Below, piece by piece: positions 1 to 6,952 of a stretch of DNA of 12,019 nt. This DNA is from an uncultured Succinivibrio sp. (GTDB taxonomy: Bacteria > Pseudomonadota > Gammaproteobacteria > Enterobacterales > Succinivibrionaceae). Positions within the stretch are counted from its first letter, which is position 1. Every line of letters starts with the position of its first letter. The notes under the pieces are model-generated. The model saw only the letters and a program-made list of their open reading frames with translations, was not told where the DNA came from and searched no databases. The position numbers were made by a program, and so were the translations under genes. The DNA lies in NCBI GenBank assembly GCA_900754255.1, contig CAAECI010000048.1, positions 1 to 12,019 of the forward strand. The letters run 5' to 3'.

Positions 1-200
1 CTGCCAAGACTCAGGTGAACGGTTTGTCCGAGCTTTCAACCACCGCCGATATTGTTGATGCCGTAAGCTTCAACGGTACCTTGGGTCTTGATGTCAGAAA
101 TAACGACGGCACCTTGGGTATGGGTATTGGATACGGCTTCACAGGCTCCAAGAACGAGAAGGCTCACAATGTAACGGCCACCTTCCGTTACAGCTTCTAA
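1..200 (+). CDS. C-terminal end of an outer-membrane beta-barrel protein (autotransporter/porin-like), 5' truncated by the window
   Basis: The reading frame is open from the window edge (codons in phase from base 3) to the TAA at 198-200, leaving about 65 residues. They alternate polar and hydrophobic residues in the way of transmembrane beta strands (GTLGLDVRNNDGTLGMGIGYGF, then AHNVTATFRYSF when read on). The chain ends in phenylalanine after an aromatic-rich FRYSF. A terminal Phe preceded by alternating hydrophobic or aromatic residues is the known recognition signature for insertion by the BAM complex. The protein is therefore probably the barrel domain of an autotransporter or a porin. 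The passenger or remaining strands lie outside the window, so the exact family cannot be named. A GTG at 15 is only an internal codon, not a supported start. A terminator follows 25 bases downstream, so this gene closes its own transcription unit. Confidence 0.65.
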   Translation, partial: AKTQVNGLSELSTTADIVDAVSFNGTLGLDVRNNDGTLGMGIGYGFTGSKNEKAHNVTATFRYSF

Positions 201-224
201 TACCTAAGTTTGCATAGAAAAATG

Positions 225-250
225 AAAGGCTCTCGCAAGGGGGCCTTTTT
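225..250 (+). terminator. Rho-independent terminator after the beta-barrel gene
   Basis: AAAGGC (225-230) pairs with GCCTTT (243-248) around a 12-base loop, and the T run is at 246-250. It lies 24 bases after the stop codon. The stem is short, so efficiency is uncertain. Confidence 0.65.
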
Positions 251-455
251 ACTGCGCCAAACCTCCCCCTTTCCTCACATCATCTTCATTTTCCGTATAT
301 AGCTTAGGCATTTTAGGGCCCCGTTTTCGCTTTCAACTAACTTGCGATCGAAGCTTTGTGTTTACTACTACAAAATGTATGCATCGCTAATCCATGCTCT
401 ATGTTAAAATTGTAGGGATCGACGGTTTTAGCAAAAATATTAAAACAGTCGAGAT

Positions 456-1511
456 ATGAAGAATTTTTTCAAAACGCTACCTACAATGGTGATCATGAGC
501 GCTTTTTTAGTTGCTTTGGGATCACATGGCGGAGCTTTGGCGGACGAGCTTGCAGCATATCGTTCCGCTCACATGCAATTATCATCGAGGTCATCTATGA
601 GCGCACTCGTATTAGGACATAAGAATCCCGATACCGATTCCATCATCGCAGCCCTTGCGGCCGCCAATTTATATCAAGGTCGCGGTATCGATGCCGTTGC
701 CGTAGCTCAGGGTGCACCCGCTCCCGAGACTGAATACGTACTGAACCGTTTCAATCTCAAATCTCCCGAGGTTGTCACCTCCGTAGCCGGAAAAGACATA
801 TATCTCGTCGACTTTTCAGATCTGGGACAGGCTCCCGACGATTTTAAAGAGGCTAATTTAAAGGGCATAGTCGATCACCATAAGCTCGGTGACGTCACCT
901 CCGACTCTCCTCTTGAGTGCTGGATCCAGCCCTTGGGGTGCTCCAATACCGTGCTCAAGCTTATGCACGACTACTACGGCGTCAAAATCCCTGCCGATTT
1001 GGCAGGCGGAATGCTTTGCGCCATCTTGTCAGACACCCTGCTCTTTAAGAGCCCTACCTGCACCGAAGCTGACGTCAAGGCCGCTCACGAGCTTGCCGAG
1101 ATCGCCTGCATTAAGGATATAGACGTATTGGGCATGGACATGTTCAAGGCCAAGTCCAACCTCAATGCCGCCCCGCGCGATCTTATCTTCCGCGATTTCA
1201 AGGATTTTGATATGAACGGCAAGAAGATAGGCATAGGTCAGCTCGAGCTCATCTCCTTGGATATGGTAAGTTCGGATCTGAAAGCCTCTCTGGCACAGGA
1301 GCTTGCCAAGGTTGAAGGCGAGGGTCGCGACGGCGCCGTATTGGTGCTTACCGACATCATGAAGGAAGGCTCTGAGATTTTGGTTTCCTCAAAGGATCTT
1401 AAGGATGTGATCCTAAAGGCCTTGGGAGCATCCTCCGAGGGCGAATTCCTAAAGGGTGTTATGAGCCGTAAGAAGCAGGTGGTACCTCCTCTGCAGAAGG
1501 CTGTCAAATAA
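456..1511 (+). CDS. ppaC: Family II (DHH, Mn-dependent) inorganic pyrophosphatase with a signal-peptide-like N-terminal extension
   Basis: The enzyme hydrolyses pyrophosphate to two phosphates using Mn or Co. All six metal ligands known from the family can be placed: H55, D59 and D61 in GHKNPDTDS; D119 in LVDFSD; H141 in the D140-H141-H142 motif; and D193 in SDTLLF. The C-terminal DHHA2 domain carries the phosphate-binding SRKKQ motif at 337-341. The second motif usually reads VDHNE and here reads VDFSD, keeping only the ligand Asp. From Met48 (base 597) onward the protein is 304 residues, the normal length for this cytoplasmic family. The extra 47 residues begin MKNFFK, continue with a hydrophobic stretch (about 10-22), and end in a plausible signal peptidase site ALA/DE at 29/30. 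The 456 start has poor ribosome binding (GAGA directly against the ATG), whereas the internal ATG has GAGG at 6-base spacing. The enzyme is secure; its start and location are not. Confidence 0.88.
   Translation: MKNFFKTLPTMVIMSAFLVALGSHGGALADELAAYRSAHMQLSSRSSMSALVLGHKNPDTDSIIAALAAANLYQGRGIDAVAVAQGAPAPETEYVLNRFNLKSPEVVTSVAGKDIYLVDFSDLGQAPDDFKEANLKGIVDHHKLGDVTSDSPLECWIQPLGCSNTVLKLMHDYYGVKIPADLAGGMLCAILSDTLLFKSPTCTEADVKAAHELAEIACIKDIDVLGMDMFKAKSNLNAAPRDLIFRDFKDFDMNGKKIGIGQLELISLDMVSSDLKASLAQELAKVEGEGRDGAVLVLTDIMKEGSEILVSSKDLKDVILKALGASSEGEFLKGVMSRKKQVVPPLQKAVK
587..599 (+). promoter_or_regulatory. Internal ribosome binding site and alternative start of the pyrophosphatase
   Basis: GAGG (587-590) lies 6 bases before ATG 597. 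Starting here gives MSALVLGHKNPDTDS, which is where ordinary cytoplasmic family II pyrophosphatases begin. The upstream ATG at 456 has a weaker, too-close purine stretch. This site may give a cytoplasmic form, alone or alongside an exported one. Confidence 0.45.
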
Positions 1512-1545
1512 TAACGCCTGATCCTTAACCTCAATTGAGAGATCG

Positions 1546-1572
1546 AAGCCCGGGCAAGATCCGGGCTTTTTT
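1546..1572 (+). terminator. Rho-independent terminator after the pyrophosphatase gene
   Basis: AAGCCCGG (1546-1553) and CCGGGCTT (1561-1568) form an 8-bp stem around a 7-base loop, with T residues at 1567-1572. It separates the pyrophosphatase from rimO. Confidence 0.9.
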
Positions 1573-1604
1573 AAAGCTTACTCCTCTTTGAATACTAAAA
1601 ACGC

Positions 1605-2921
1605 ATGCAAAAAATTCCCGTCATTGGCTTTGTCTCCCTAGGCTGTGCCAAAAACTTGGTCGACACCGAACGCCTAAGCTCCGCACTCGTGGCTATGGGC
1701 TACAAAACGGATCCCGATTACAGCAATTGTGATCTGGTGATCGTAAATACCTGCGGCTTCATCACTCCGGCCGTTGAGGAATCCCTAGATGCGATCAACG
1801 AGGCGCTGTCCAACACGGGTAAGGTTATAGTCACCGGATGCCTGGGAACTCGCACCGATCTTATTTACAAAAGATGTCCTAAGGTTACGGCGGTGATAGG
1901 CCCCGGCAAACGCGCCAGCGTCATCCGCGCAGTGGAAAAGGCAGTGGGACGCCCACCCGAGGAGGCCCGTCAGACTCTGCCTTCATCAGGTATTTTGCTT
2001 ACTCCGTCGCACTATGCATATCTCAAAATAGCTGAGGGCTGCCGCCATCGCTGTAGCTTCTGCATCATTCCCAAATTACGCGGCCCTTTGCGTTCGCGCG
2101 ATGAGGAAAGCATTTTGAAGGAGGCTTATGATCTTGCCTCCCGCGGTGTGCGCGAGCTGCTCGTGATCGCTCAGGACTCCTCCGATTACGGCTTTGATTT
2201 AAATCCCCGTAAAAATTTAAGCGGTCTTTTAAAAAAGCTCTCGGCGGTAGGGCCTTGGGTTCGCGTGCACTACGTCTATCCCTCAAATGAGGCTGATGCG
2301 GCCGTGGAGCTTATGGGACAAGGACTTATTCTGCCCTACCTCGACGTTCCTCTGCAGCACGTAAACAGCGAGATCCTGCGCAATATGCGTCGTCCGGGCG
2401 GTCTTGAAAAGGCCTCCGCACAGATTGCAAGATGGCGCGGTCTCTGCCCTGATCTCTCGTTGCGGTCCACCTTTATTACTGGGTTCCCTGGAGAGAGTGA
2501 GGCTCAATTTGAGGAGCTCTTGTCCTTCTTGCGCGAGATCAAGCTGGATCGGGTCGGTTGCTTCCCTTACTCGGATGTGGACGGTGCCGATGCCAACACA
2601 CTTTCTCATCCGGTCGATCCGGAAATAAGAGAGGAACGAGCAGAGCGTCTTATGCAAGAGCAGGCCAAGATCTCATATGAGAAGCTCGCCGCTCGCGTGG
2701 GTAAAGAATATGAGGTGATTGTAGATTATGTAGGTGAAAACAACGATGCCGTAGGCAGAACCAAATATGAGGCTCCGGATGTCGACGGGATCGTTGCCGT
2801 ACAGAATGCTCAGGGAGTGAAGGTCGGCGACATAATTCGCGTCGAAATCGTAGATCATGACGAGCACGACTGCGACGGTATTATGAAGGGACGCACCGAT
2901 GCACCCATAAGATTTAAATAG
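1605..2921 (+). CDS. rimO: Ribosomal protein S12 methylthiotransferase RimO (radical SAM)
   Basis: RimO adds a methylthio group to the beta carbon of a conserved aspartate of ribosomal protein S12, using two [4Fe-4S] clusters and SAM. The N-terminal MTTase domain has its three cluster cysteines at C14 (VSLGCAKN), C50 (NTCGF) and C79 (TGCLG). The radical SAM motif CxxxCxxC is C146, C150 and C153 in AEGCRHRCSFCIIPKLRG. The C-terminal TRAM-like beta domain covers roughly 370-432. The length of 438 is close to E. coli RimO. SLGCAKNLVDTE and the PKLRGPLRSR segment favour RimO over the tRNA enzyme MiaB. No Shine-Dalgarno is visible before ATG 1605; the preceding 30 bases are AT-rich after a terminator, so translation may be weak or leaderless. 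There is no terminator between rimO and sstT, so read-through into the transporter is possible. Confidence 0.96.
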   Translation: MQKIPVIGFVSLGCAKNLVDTERLSSALVAMGYKTDPDYSNCDLVIVNTCGFITPAVEESLDAINEALSNTGKVIVTGCLGTRTDLIYKRCPKVTAVIGPGKRASVIRAVEKAVGRPPEEARQTLPSSGILLTPSHYAYLKIAEGCRHRCSFCIIPKLRGPLRSRDEESILKEAYDLASRGVRELLVIAQDSSDYGFDLNPRKNLSGLLKKLSAVGPWVRVHYVYPSNEADAAVELMGQGLILPYLDVPLQHVNSEILRNMRRPGGLEKASAQIARWRGLCPDLSLRSTFITGFPGESEAQFEELLSFLREIKLDRVGCFPYSDVDGADANTLSHPVDPEIREERAERLMQEQAKISYEKLAARVGKEYEVIVDYVGENNDAVGRTKYEAPDVDGIVAVQNAQGVKVGDIIRVEIVDHDEHDCDGIMKGRTDAPIRFK

Positions 2922-2985
2922 GTCGACAATACAGAGCCTAAAACAAAAAATTCGTATAAATTGACAAACTAAACGGAAAAACAAA

Positions 2986-4272
2986 ATGCTGGAGAATATC
3001 AACCCTAAGTCGCCTTTGGCGCAAACACTCAACAGAGTGCCTTTTATTTTACAAATAGTGATAGGTCTTGCCTTAGGCATACTCATAGCCCTTGTCTATC
3101 CCTATGACGAAACGGTGCTCCCTGCCTTGGGATCGCTCTTCGTATCCGCATTGAAGGCCATTGCCCCTCTACTCGTTTTTGTGCTCGTATCTGCCGCTAT
3201 CGCCAAACAGAGAACGGATCAGCACTCCTCAATCAAAACCGTGATCTATCTTTATTTCATCTCCATGGTTTTATCCACTTCCCTGGCCCTTGTCATGAGC
3301 TACCTCTTTCCAAGCTCCTTTGCCGAGCTTGCCGCCGGTGCCAAGGACGTAACACCGCCCCAGGGTGTGAAGGACGTGCTGCTGAACTTTTTAAAGCAGG
3401 CCGTACAAAATCCCATCACCGCTCTTGAAACCGGAAACTATATAGGGATCTTAGTGTGGGCCGTAGCCTTGGGCGTGATGTTCCGCTTCGCTCACGACAA
3501 TACCAAGAAGGTGCTCGACGATCTTGCCCAATGCGTGTCGGGCGTTGTACGCATGGTAATTCGCTTTGCCCCCTTAGGCGTCATGGGACTTGTATATTCC
3601 TCCTGCACCGAAGCCGGCGGCTTTGCCAACCTTTTAAATTACGTGCACGTGGTAGCGGTGCTGGTTGCATCCATGCTCATGGTGGCTCTCATCATAAACC
3701 CTTTGCTGGTAGCCATCTGCACCCGTCAAAATCCCTTCCCCATTATTTTCAAATGCTTAAGTGAATCGGCAATTACCGCCTTCTTTACCAGAAGCTCTGC
3801 CGCCAACATTCCCGTAAATCTTGCCCTGTGCCAAAAGATGGGACTGCCTAAATCCACCTATTCCATCTCCATTCCCTTAGGCTGCACCATCAACATGGCC
3901 GGTGCCGCCATTACCGTGGTAGTGATGACCATGGCTGCAGCCAATACTTTGGGCATACATACCGATTTCGGCTCGGCTCTTTTGATGTGCATAGTCGCAG
4001 TGCTATGTGCCTGCGGAACCTCGGGCATTGCCGGCGGCTCCCTCATGCTCATTCCTCTTGCCTGCTCCATTTTCGGCATTAACAACGACATCGCCATGCA
4101 GGTGGTAGGTATAGGCTTCATCATCGGTGTCATTCAGGACTCCACCGAAACGGCCTTAAACAGCTCGACCGACGTCGTGCTCACTGCCGCCGCCTGCCAT
4201 CGTGATGCCCGTTTGGGTAAAGGTCCGGCCATAGGCTCCGAGGAAGTCTCAACTGAGGATGTCCAAGGATAA
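2986..4272 (+). CDS. sstT: Serine/threonine:Na+ symporter SstT, first copy
   Basis: This is an inner-membrane transporter of the dicarboxylate/amino acid:cation symporter family, importing serine and threonine with Na+. Its 428 residues are close to the usual 410-420. Hydrophobic helices run throughout, starting at about 20-40. The re-entrant loop and substrate signature is FFTRSSAANIPVNLALC from residue 266, followed by PKSTYSISIPLGCTINM. The last family motif, QDSTETALNSSTD, sits at 384-396. An SD-like CGGA (2974-2977) lies 8 bases before the ATG. The 64-base gap after rimO contains a TATAAA box (2955-2960) without a convincing -35, so both read-through from rimO and a weak own promoter are possible. 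A second copy follows directly downstream. The family assignment is firm; preference for serine over threonine or other small amino acids cannot be read from the sequence. Confidence 0.95.
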   Translation: MLENINPKSPLAQTLNRVPFILQIVIGLALGILIALVYPYDETVLPALGSLFVSALKAIAPLLVFVLVSAAIAKQRTDQHSSIKTVIYLYFISMVLSTSLALVMSYLFPSSFAELAAGAKDVTPPQGVKDVLLNFLKQAVQNPITALETGNYIGILVWAVALGVMFRFAHDNTKKVLDDLAQCVSGVVRMVIRFAPLGVMGLVYSSCTEAGGFANLLNYVHVVAVLVASMLMVALIINPLLVAICTRQNPFPIIFKCLSESAITAFFTRSSAANIPVNLALCQKMGLPKSTYSISIPLGCTINMAGAAITVVVMTMAAANTLGIHTDFGSALLMCIVAVLCACGTSGIAGGSLMLIPLACSIFGINNDIAMQVVGIGFIIGVIQDSTETALNSSTDVVLTAAACHRDARLGKGPAIGSEEVSTEDVQG

Positions 4273-4296
4273 TTTTTCAAATAAACAACTCCTAAC

Positions 4297-4324
4297 GGTC
4301 GTGCCTAGGCACGACCTTTTTTTT
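4297..4324 (+). terminator. Strong rho-independent terminator between the two sstT copies
   Basis: A perfect 20-base palindrome (4297-4316, GGTCGTGC stem closing on a CTAG loop) is followed by eight Ts (4317-4324). It makes the two sstT copies separate transcription units. Confidence 0.93.
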
Positions 4325-4388
4325 GCACTTTTTTTGAGCAGCATCACCTAATGCACCGCTGTGATTAAAAAAAGAACGCTAAGATCTC

Positions 4389-4394
4389 TATAAT
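4389..4394 (+). promoter_or_regulatory. Candidate -10 box for the second sstT
   Basis: A perfect TATAAT lies 55 bases before the ATG and after the preceding terminator. The -35 region is poor (an AT-rich TTAAAA at 4365-4370 with 18-base spacing), so the promoter may be weak or need an activator. Confidence 0.5.
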
Positions 4395-4404
4395 AAAAGG
4401 AACA

Positions 4405-4421
4405 TTCTCTTAAAAAGAGAA
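4405..4421 (+). promoter_or_regulatory. Inverted repeat in the leader of the second sstT (possible operator)
   Basis: TTCTCTT (4405-4411) and AAGAGAA (4415-4421) form a perfect 7-bp inverted repeat with a 3-base centre, starting 10 bases after the TATAAT box and so around or just after the expected transcription start. It could be a repressor site or a small 5' hairpin. It has no counterpart before the first copy. Confidence 0.35.
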
Positions 4422-4449
4422 CCATATAACTTATAACGGACAACTGCCA

Positions 4450-5724
4450 ATGCTAGAGAATATCAATCCCAAGTCGCCCTTGGCGCAGACTTTGAATAAG
4501 GTCCCCTTCATACTCCAAATCGTAATCGGACTGCTACTCGGTATCATCATCGCTTACGTGTATCCGAATGACGAAACGGTGCTTCCCGCCTTCGGCGCAC
4601 TCTTTGTAAAGGCCCTGAAGGCCGTCGCTCCTTTGCTTGTTTTCGTACTCGTGTCCGCCGCCATCGCCAAGCAGAGAAAAGATCAGCACTCCTCACTTAA
4701 GACCGTGATCTATCTCTATTTCATTTCCATGATCTTGGCAACCTCTTTGGCGCTTGTCATGAGTTATCTGTTCCCAAGCTCTTTTTCGGAGCTGGCATCA
4801 CAGGCCGAGGGCGTCAATCCTCCCTCTGGGATCAAGCAGGTGCTGATGAATTTCATCAATCAGGCCGTTGAAAACCCTCTTTCCGCGCTCTTAAACGGTA
4901 ACTATATAGGTATTTTGGTATGGGCCGTGGCCTTGGGCGTGATGTTCCGTTTCTCCCACGACAGCACCAAGAAGGTACTCGATGATCTCGCCCAATGCGT
5001 CTCGGGCGTGGTGCGCATGGTAATTCGCTTTGCCCCCTTAGGTGTCATGGGACTCGTATATTCCTCCTGCACCGAAGCAGGCGGCTTTGCCAACCTTTTA
5101 AATTACGTACACGTGGTGGCGGTGCTGGTGATCTCCATGCTGATGGTGGCTTTCATCTTAAATCCTCTGATCGTACTCGTGTGCACACATAAAAATCCCT
5201 ATCCGCTTATTTTTAAGAGTGTATCGGAATCCGGCATGACCGCCTTCTTTACCAGAAGCTCCGCGGCCAATTTGCCTGTAAACATGGCTCTTTGCCAGAA
5301 GATGGGACTGCCTAAATCAACCTATTCCATCTCCATTCCCTTAGGTTGCACCATCAATATGTCAGGTGCGGCCATTACCGTGGTGGTGATGACTATGGCG
5401 GCCGTAAATACCATGGGCATCGAAACCGACTTCGGCTCAGCTCTTTTGATGTGCATAGTCTCCGTGCTCTGCGCCTGCGGTTCCTCAGGTATTGCCGGCG
5501 GCTCCCTCATGCTCATTCCTCTTGCCTGCTCCATATTCGGGATCGGTAACGACATCGCCATGCAGGTGGTAGGTATAGGCTTCATCATCGGCGTCATTCA
5601 GGACTCCACCGAAACGGCCTTAAACAGCTCGACAGACGTGGTCTTCACCGCTGCCGCCTGCGAGCGTGACGCTCGTTTGGGGATCGGACCTGCAATTGGA
5701 GCAAAAGATCAAGAAGAAAATTAA
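4450..5724 (+). CDS. sstT: Serine/threonine:Na+ symporter SstT, second copy
   Basis: This is a tandem paralog of the preceding transporter. It is 424 residues long and colinear from MLENINPKSP to the RDARLG.GPAIG tail. I count about 60 differences over about 418 aligned positions (around 86 % identical). The same signatures are kept: FFTRSSAANLPVN, STYSISIPLGCTINM and QDSTETALNSSTD. Differences cluster in the first 60 residues, in the loop around 112-150 (AEGVNPPSGIKQ against AKDVTPPQGVKD) and near 228-262; the transport core is almost unchanged, so the substrate is probably the same or close. An SD-like ACGGA (4436-4440) precedes the ATG by 9 bases. The gene has its own promoter region and terminator, so the two copies can be expressed under different conditions. 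It is the last gene of the apparent chromosomal backbone before the secretion operon. Confidence 0.95.
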   Translation: MLENINPKSPLAQTLNKVPFILQIVIGLLLGIIIAYVYPNDETVLPAFGALFVKALKAVAPLLVFVLVSAAIAKQRKDQHSSLKTVIYLYFISMILATSLALVMSYLFPSSFSELASQAEGVNPPSGIKQVLMNFINQAVENPLSALLNGNYIGILVWAVALGVMFRFSHDSTKKVLDDLAQCVSGVVRMVIRFAPLGVMGLVYSSCTEAGGFANLLNYVHVVAVLVISMLMVAFILNPLIVLVCTHKNPYPLIFKSVSESGMTAFFTRSSAANLPVNMALCQKMGLPKSTYSISIPLGCTINMSGAAITVVVMTMAAVNTMGIETDFGSALLMCIVSVLCACGSSGIAGGSLMLIPLACSIFGIGNDIAMQVVGIGFIIGVIQDSTETALNSSTDVVFTAAACERDARLGIGPAIGAKDQEEN

Positions 5725-5746
5725 AAATTCTTAAAATAAAATTTGT

Positions 5747-5772
5747 AAGCCTCCCTTTGCGGAGGCTTTTTT
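5747..5772 (+). terminator. Rho-independent terminator after the second sstT
   Basis: AAGCCTCC (5747-5754) pairs with GGAGGCTT (5761-5768) around a 6-base loop, with Ts at 5767-5772. It shields the downstream trb operon from sstT transcription. Confidence 0.92.
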
Positions 5773-5867
5773 ATTATTTTTAAATATCTATTTAATTTAC
5801 AAAAGAATTTTTAAAATCCTCCTGCTGCGAATATTCAACTGCACAATTTTCTTAAAATTCTCAATTC

Positions 5868-5951
5868 GCGCCAAGGCGCATTCTTAAGCTATTTAGGCTC
5901 CATTCCCATTCCCCCCGATTTTCGGCGCTTTGCGCCGGTTTTCGGGGGGAA
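5868..5951 (+). promoter_or_regulatory. Paired GC-rich hairpins upstream of the trb operon
   Basis: There are two structures. The first is GCGCC (5868-5872) with GGCGC (5875-5879). The second is larger: the outer arms 5909-5918 and 5942-5951 pair perfectly (TTCCCCCCGA with its complement), then comes a 4x4 internal loop, then inner stem CGGCGC/GCGCCG (5923-5928, 5932-5937) on a TTT loop. No T run follows on either strand, so it is not a classic terminator. The GGCGC/GCGCC arms could also pair across the two hairpins, allowing mutually exclusive folds. A TATATT at 5967-5972 lies between this and the trbB ribosome binding site. The role is unknown: leader attenuator, protein-binding site or element boundary are all possible. 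Confidence 0.45.
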
Positions 5952-5996
5952 GCCTTTTGAGCTTCCTATATTCTTGCCCTGTACGAGGAAACAAGA

Positions 5997-6941
5997 ATGG
6001 AAGATTTAGTTAAAAACATACCAGCACCCCTGCAAAGAAACATGAGTTCCGAGCTTTTGGAGTCTTTCTTTGACGAAGACGTATGCGAGATCATGCAAAA
6101 CCCCGACGGACGACTTTTCATCGAAAAAAGCGACGGCAGTATAGAGTGCAAAAAAGGAATGGATCATAAGGATGCCTACAGATTTTGCCTTACTGCCGCC
6201 TCCTTGTTTACGGACGGCTTTTCGCAGGGAAAACCCGTAATAAGCTGTGCCTTTGATTTTATGAATGCACGCTTTGAAGCCGTATTGCCGCCCCTAACTA
6301 CCAAGCCTGCTTTTTGCATTCGCCGTCATAGTCGCAGCTGCCCCGATCTTGAGGGCTTGCAGAAAAAGGCCTTTATAAGTGGCTCTCAAATAGACTTTTT
6401 AATTTCCGCATTGAAGAAACGCCGCTCCTTAATCATATGCGGCGAGACGGGATCGGGTAAAACCACTCTTTTGTGCGCCCTTTTGCAAACGCTTAAAACA
6501 ATAAGTCCCGACGAGCGGGTGATCACCATCGAGGACACCCCCGAAATAAAAAGCGATCTTAACAACTGTCTCCCGCTCTATTCCAACGAGCACTTAGGCT
6601 CCGACGAGCTTGTGCGCTCCTGTCTGCGCCTGCGCCCCGATCGTATAGTCATGGGCGAGATCCGCGGTCCCGAAGCCTTGGATATGCTGGATGCTTTTTC
6701 AAGCGGTCACGAGGGCTCCATGGCCACGCTGCACGCAGGCAATCCGCAACAGGCCCTAAACCGCCTTTGTCTTTTGGTCTCACGACATCCGCGCGCCCCG
6801 CGTCGTATAGAAAGCATGGTGGCGCAATCATCAGATCTTTTGATCCAGCTACATGTAAAGCCCGCAAGACATATTGCCGCCTTATACGAGGTTAAGGGCT
6901 TTGTCGATCACGAATTTCTTATTTCCACACTGAACGTATAA
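5997..6941 (+). CDS. trbB: TrbB/VirB11-type traffic ATPase of a type IV secretion system
   Basis: A hexameric cytoplasmic ATPase that powers pilus assembly and substrate transfer at the inner membrane. All four hallmark motifs of the VirB11/PulE-type secretion ATPases are present: Walker A GETGSGKT (149-156, K155), Asp box ITIEDTPE (176-183), Walker B RIVMGEIRG (216-224) and His box GHEGSMATLHAG (237-248). The N-terminal domain (1-130) is less conserved. The length of 314 fits RP4 TrbB. GAGGAA (5985-5990) sits 6 bases before ATG 5997, a good ribosome site. It is the first gene of the operon, and trbC starts 11 bases after its stop. The position directly ahead of trbC/D/E identifies it as TrbB rather than a type II or type IV pilus ATPase. 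Confidence 0.94.
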   Translation: MEDLVKNIPAPLQRNMSSELLESFFDEDVCEIMQNPDGRLFIEKSDGSIECKKGMDHKDAYRFCLTAASLFTDGFSQGKPVISCAFDFMNARFEAVLPPLTTKPAFCIRRHSRSCPDLEGLQKKAFISGSQIDFLISALKKRRSLIICGETGSGKTTLLCALLQTLKTISPDERVITIEDTPEIKSDLNNCLPLYSNEHLGSDELVRSCLRLRPDRIVMGEIRGPEALDMLDAFSSGHEGSMATLHAGNPQQALNRLCLLVSRHPRAPRRIESMVAQSSDLLIQLHVKPARHIAALYEVKGFVDHEFLISTLNV

Positions 6942-6952
6942 AGGAGAATTTT

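Noticed and set aside
889..1122. Open plus-strand frame of 77 codons inside the pyrophosphatase gene.
   Set aside because: It overlaps a protein with a full set of family motifs, has no ribosome site, and its Ser/Pro/Leu-rich product is typical of an out-of-frame reading.
2961..2966. Perfect TTGACA just upstream of the first sstT.
   Set aside because: A -10 at the right distance would fall at the SD and start codon region, where no TATAAT-like box exists, so it cannot serve this gene as a -35.
2673..3086. Minus-strand open frame of 137 codons across the rimO/sstT junction.
   Set aside because: It is antisense to the conserved rimO end and sstT start, with no recognisable domain. It is a shadow frame.
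3858..4133. Methionine-rich minus-strand frame, repeated antisense to the second sstT at 5322-5597.
   Set aside because: Both are the complement of the same conserved sstT segment. The similarity follows from the duplication, not from a real antisense gene.
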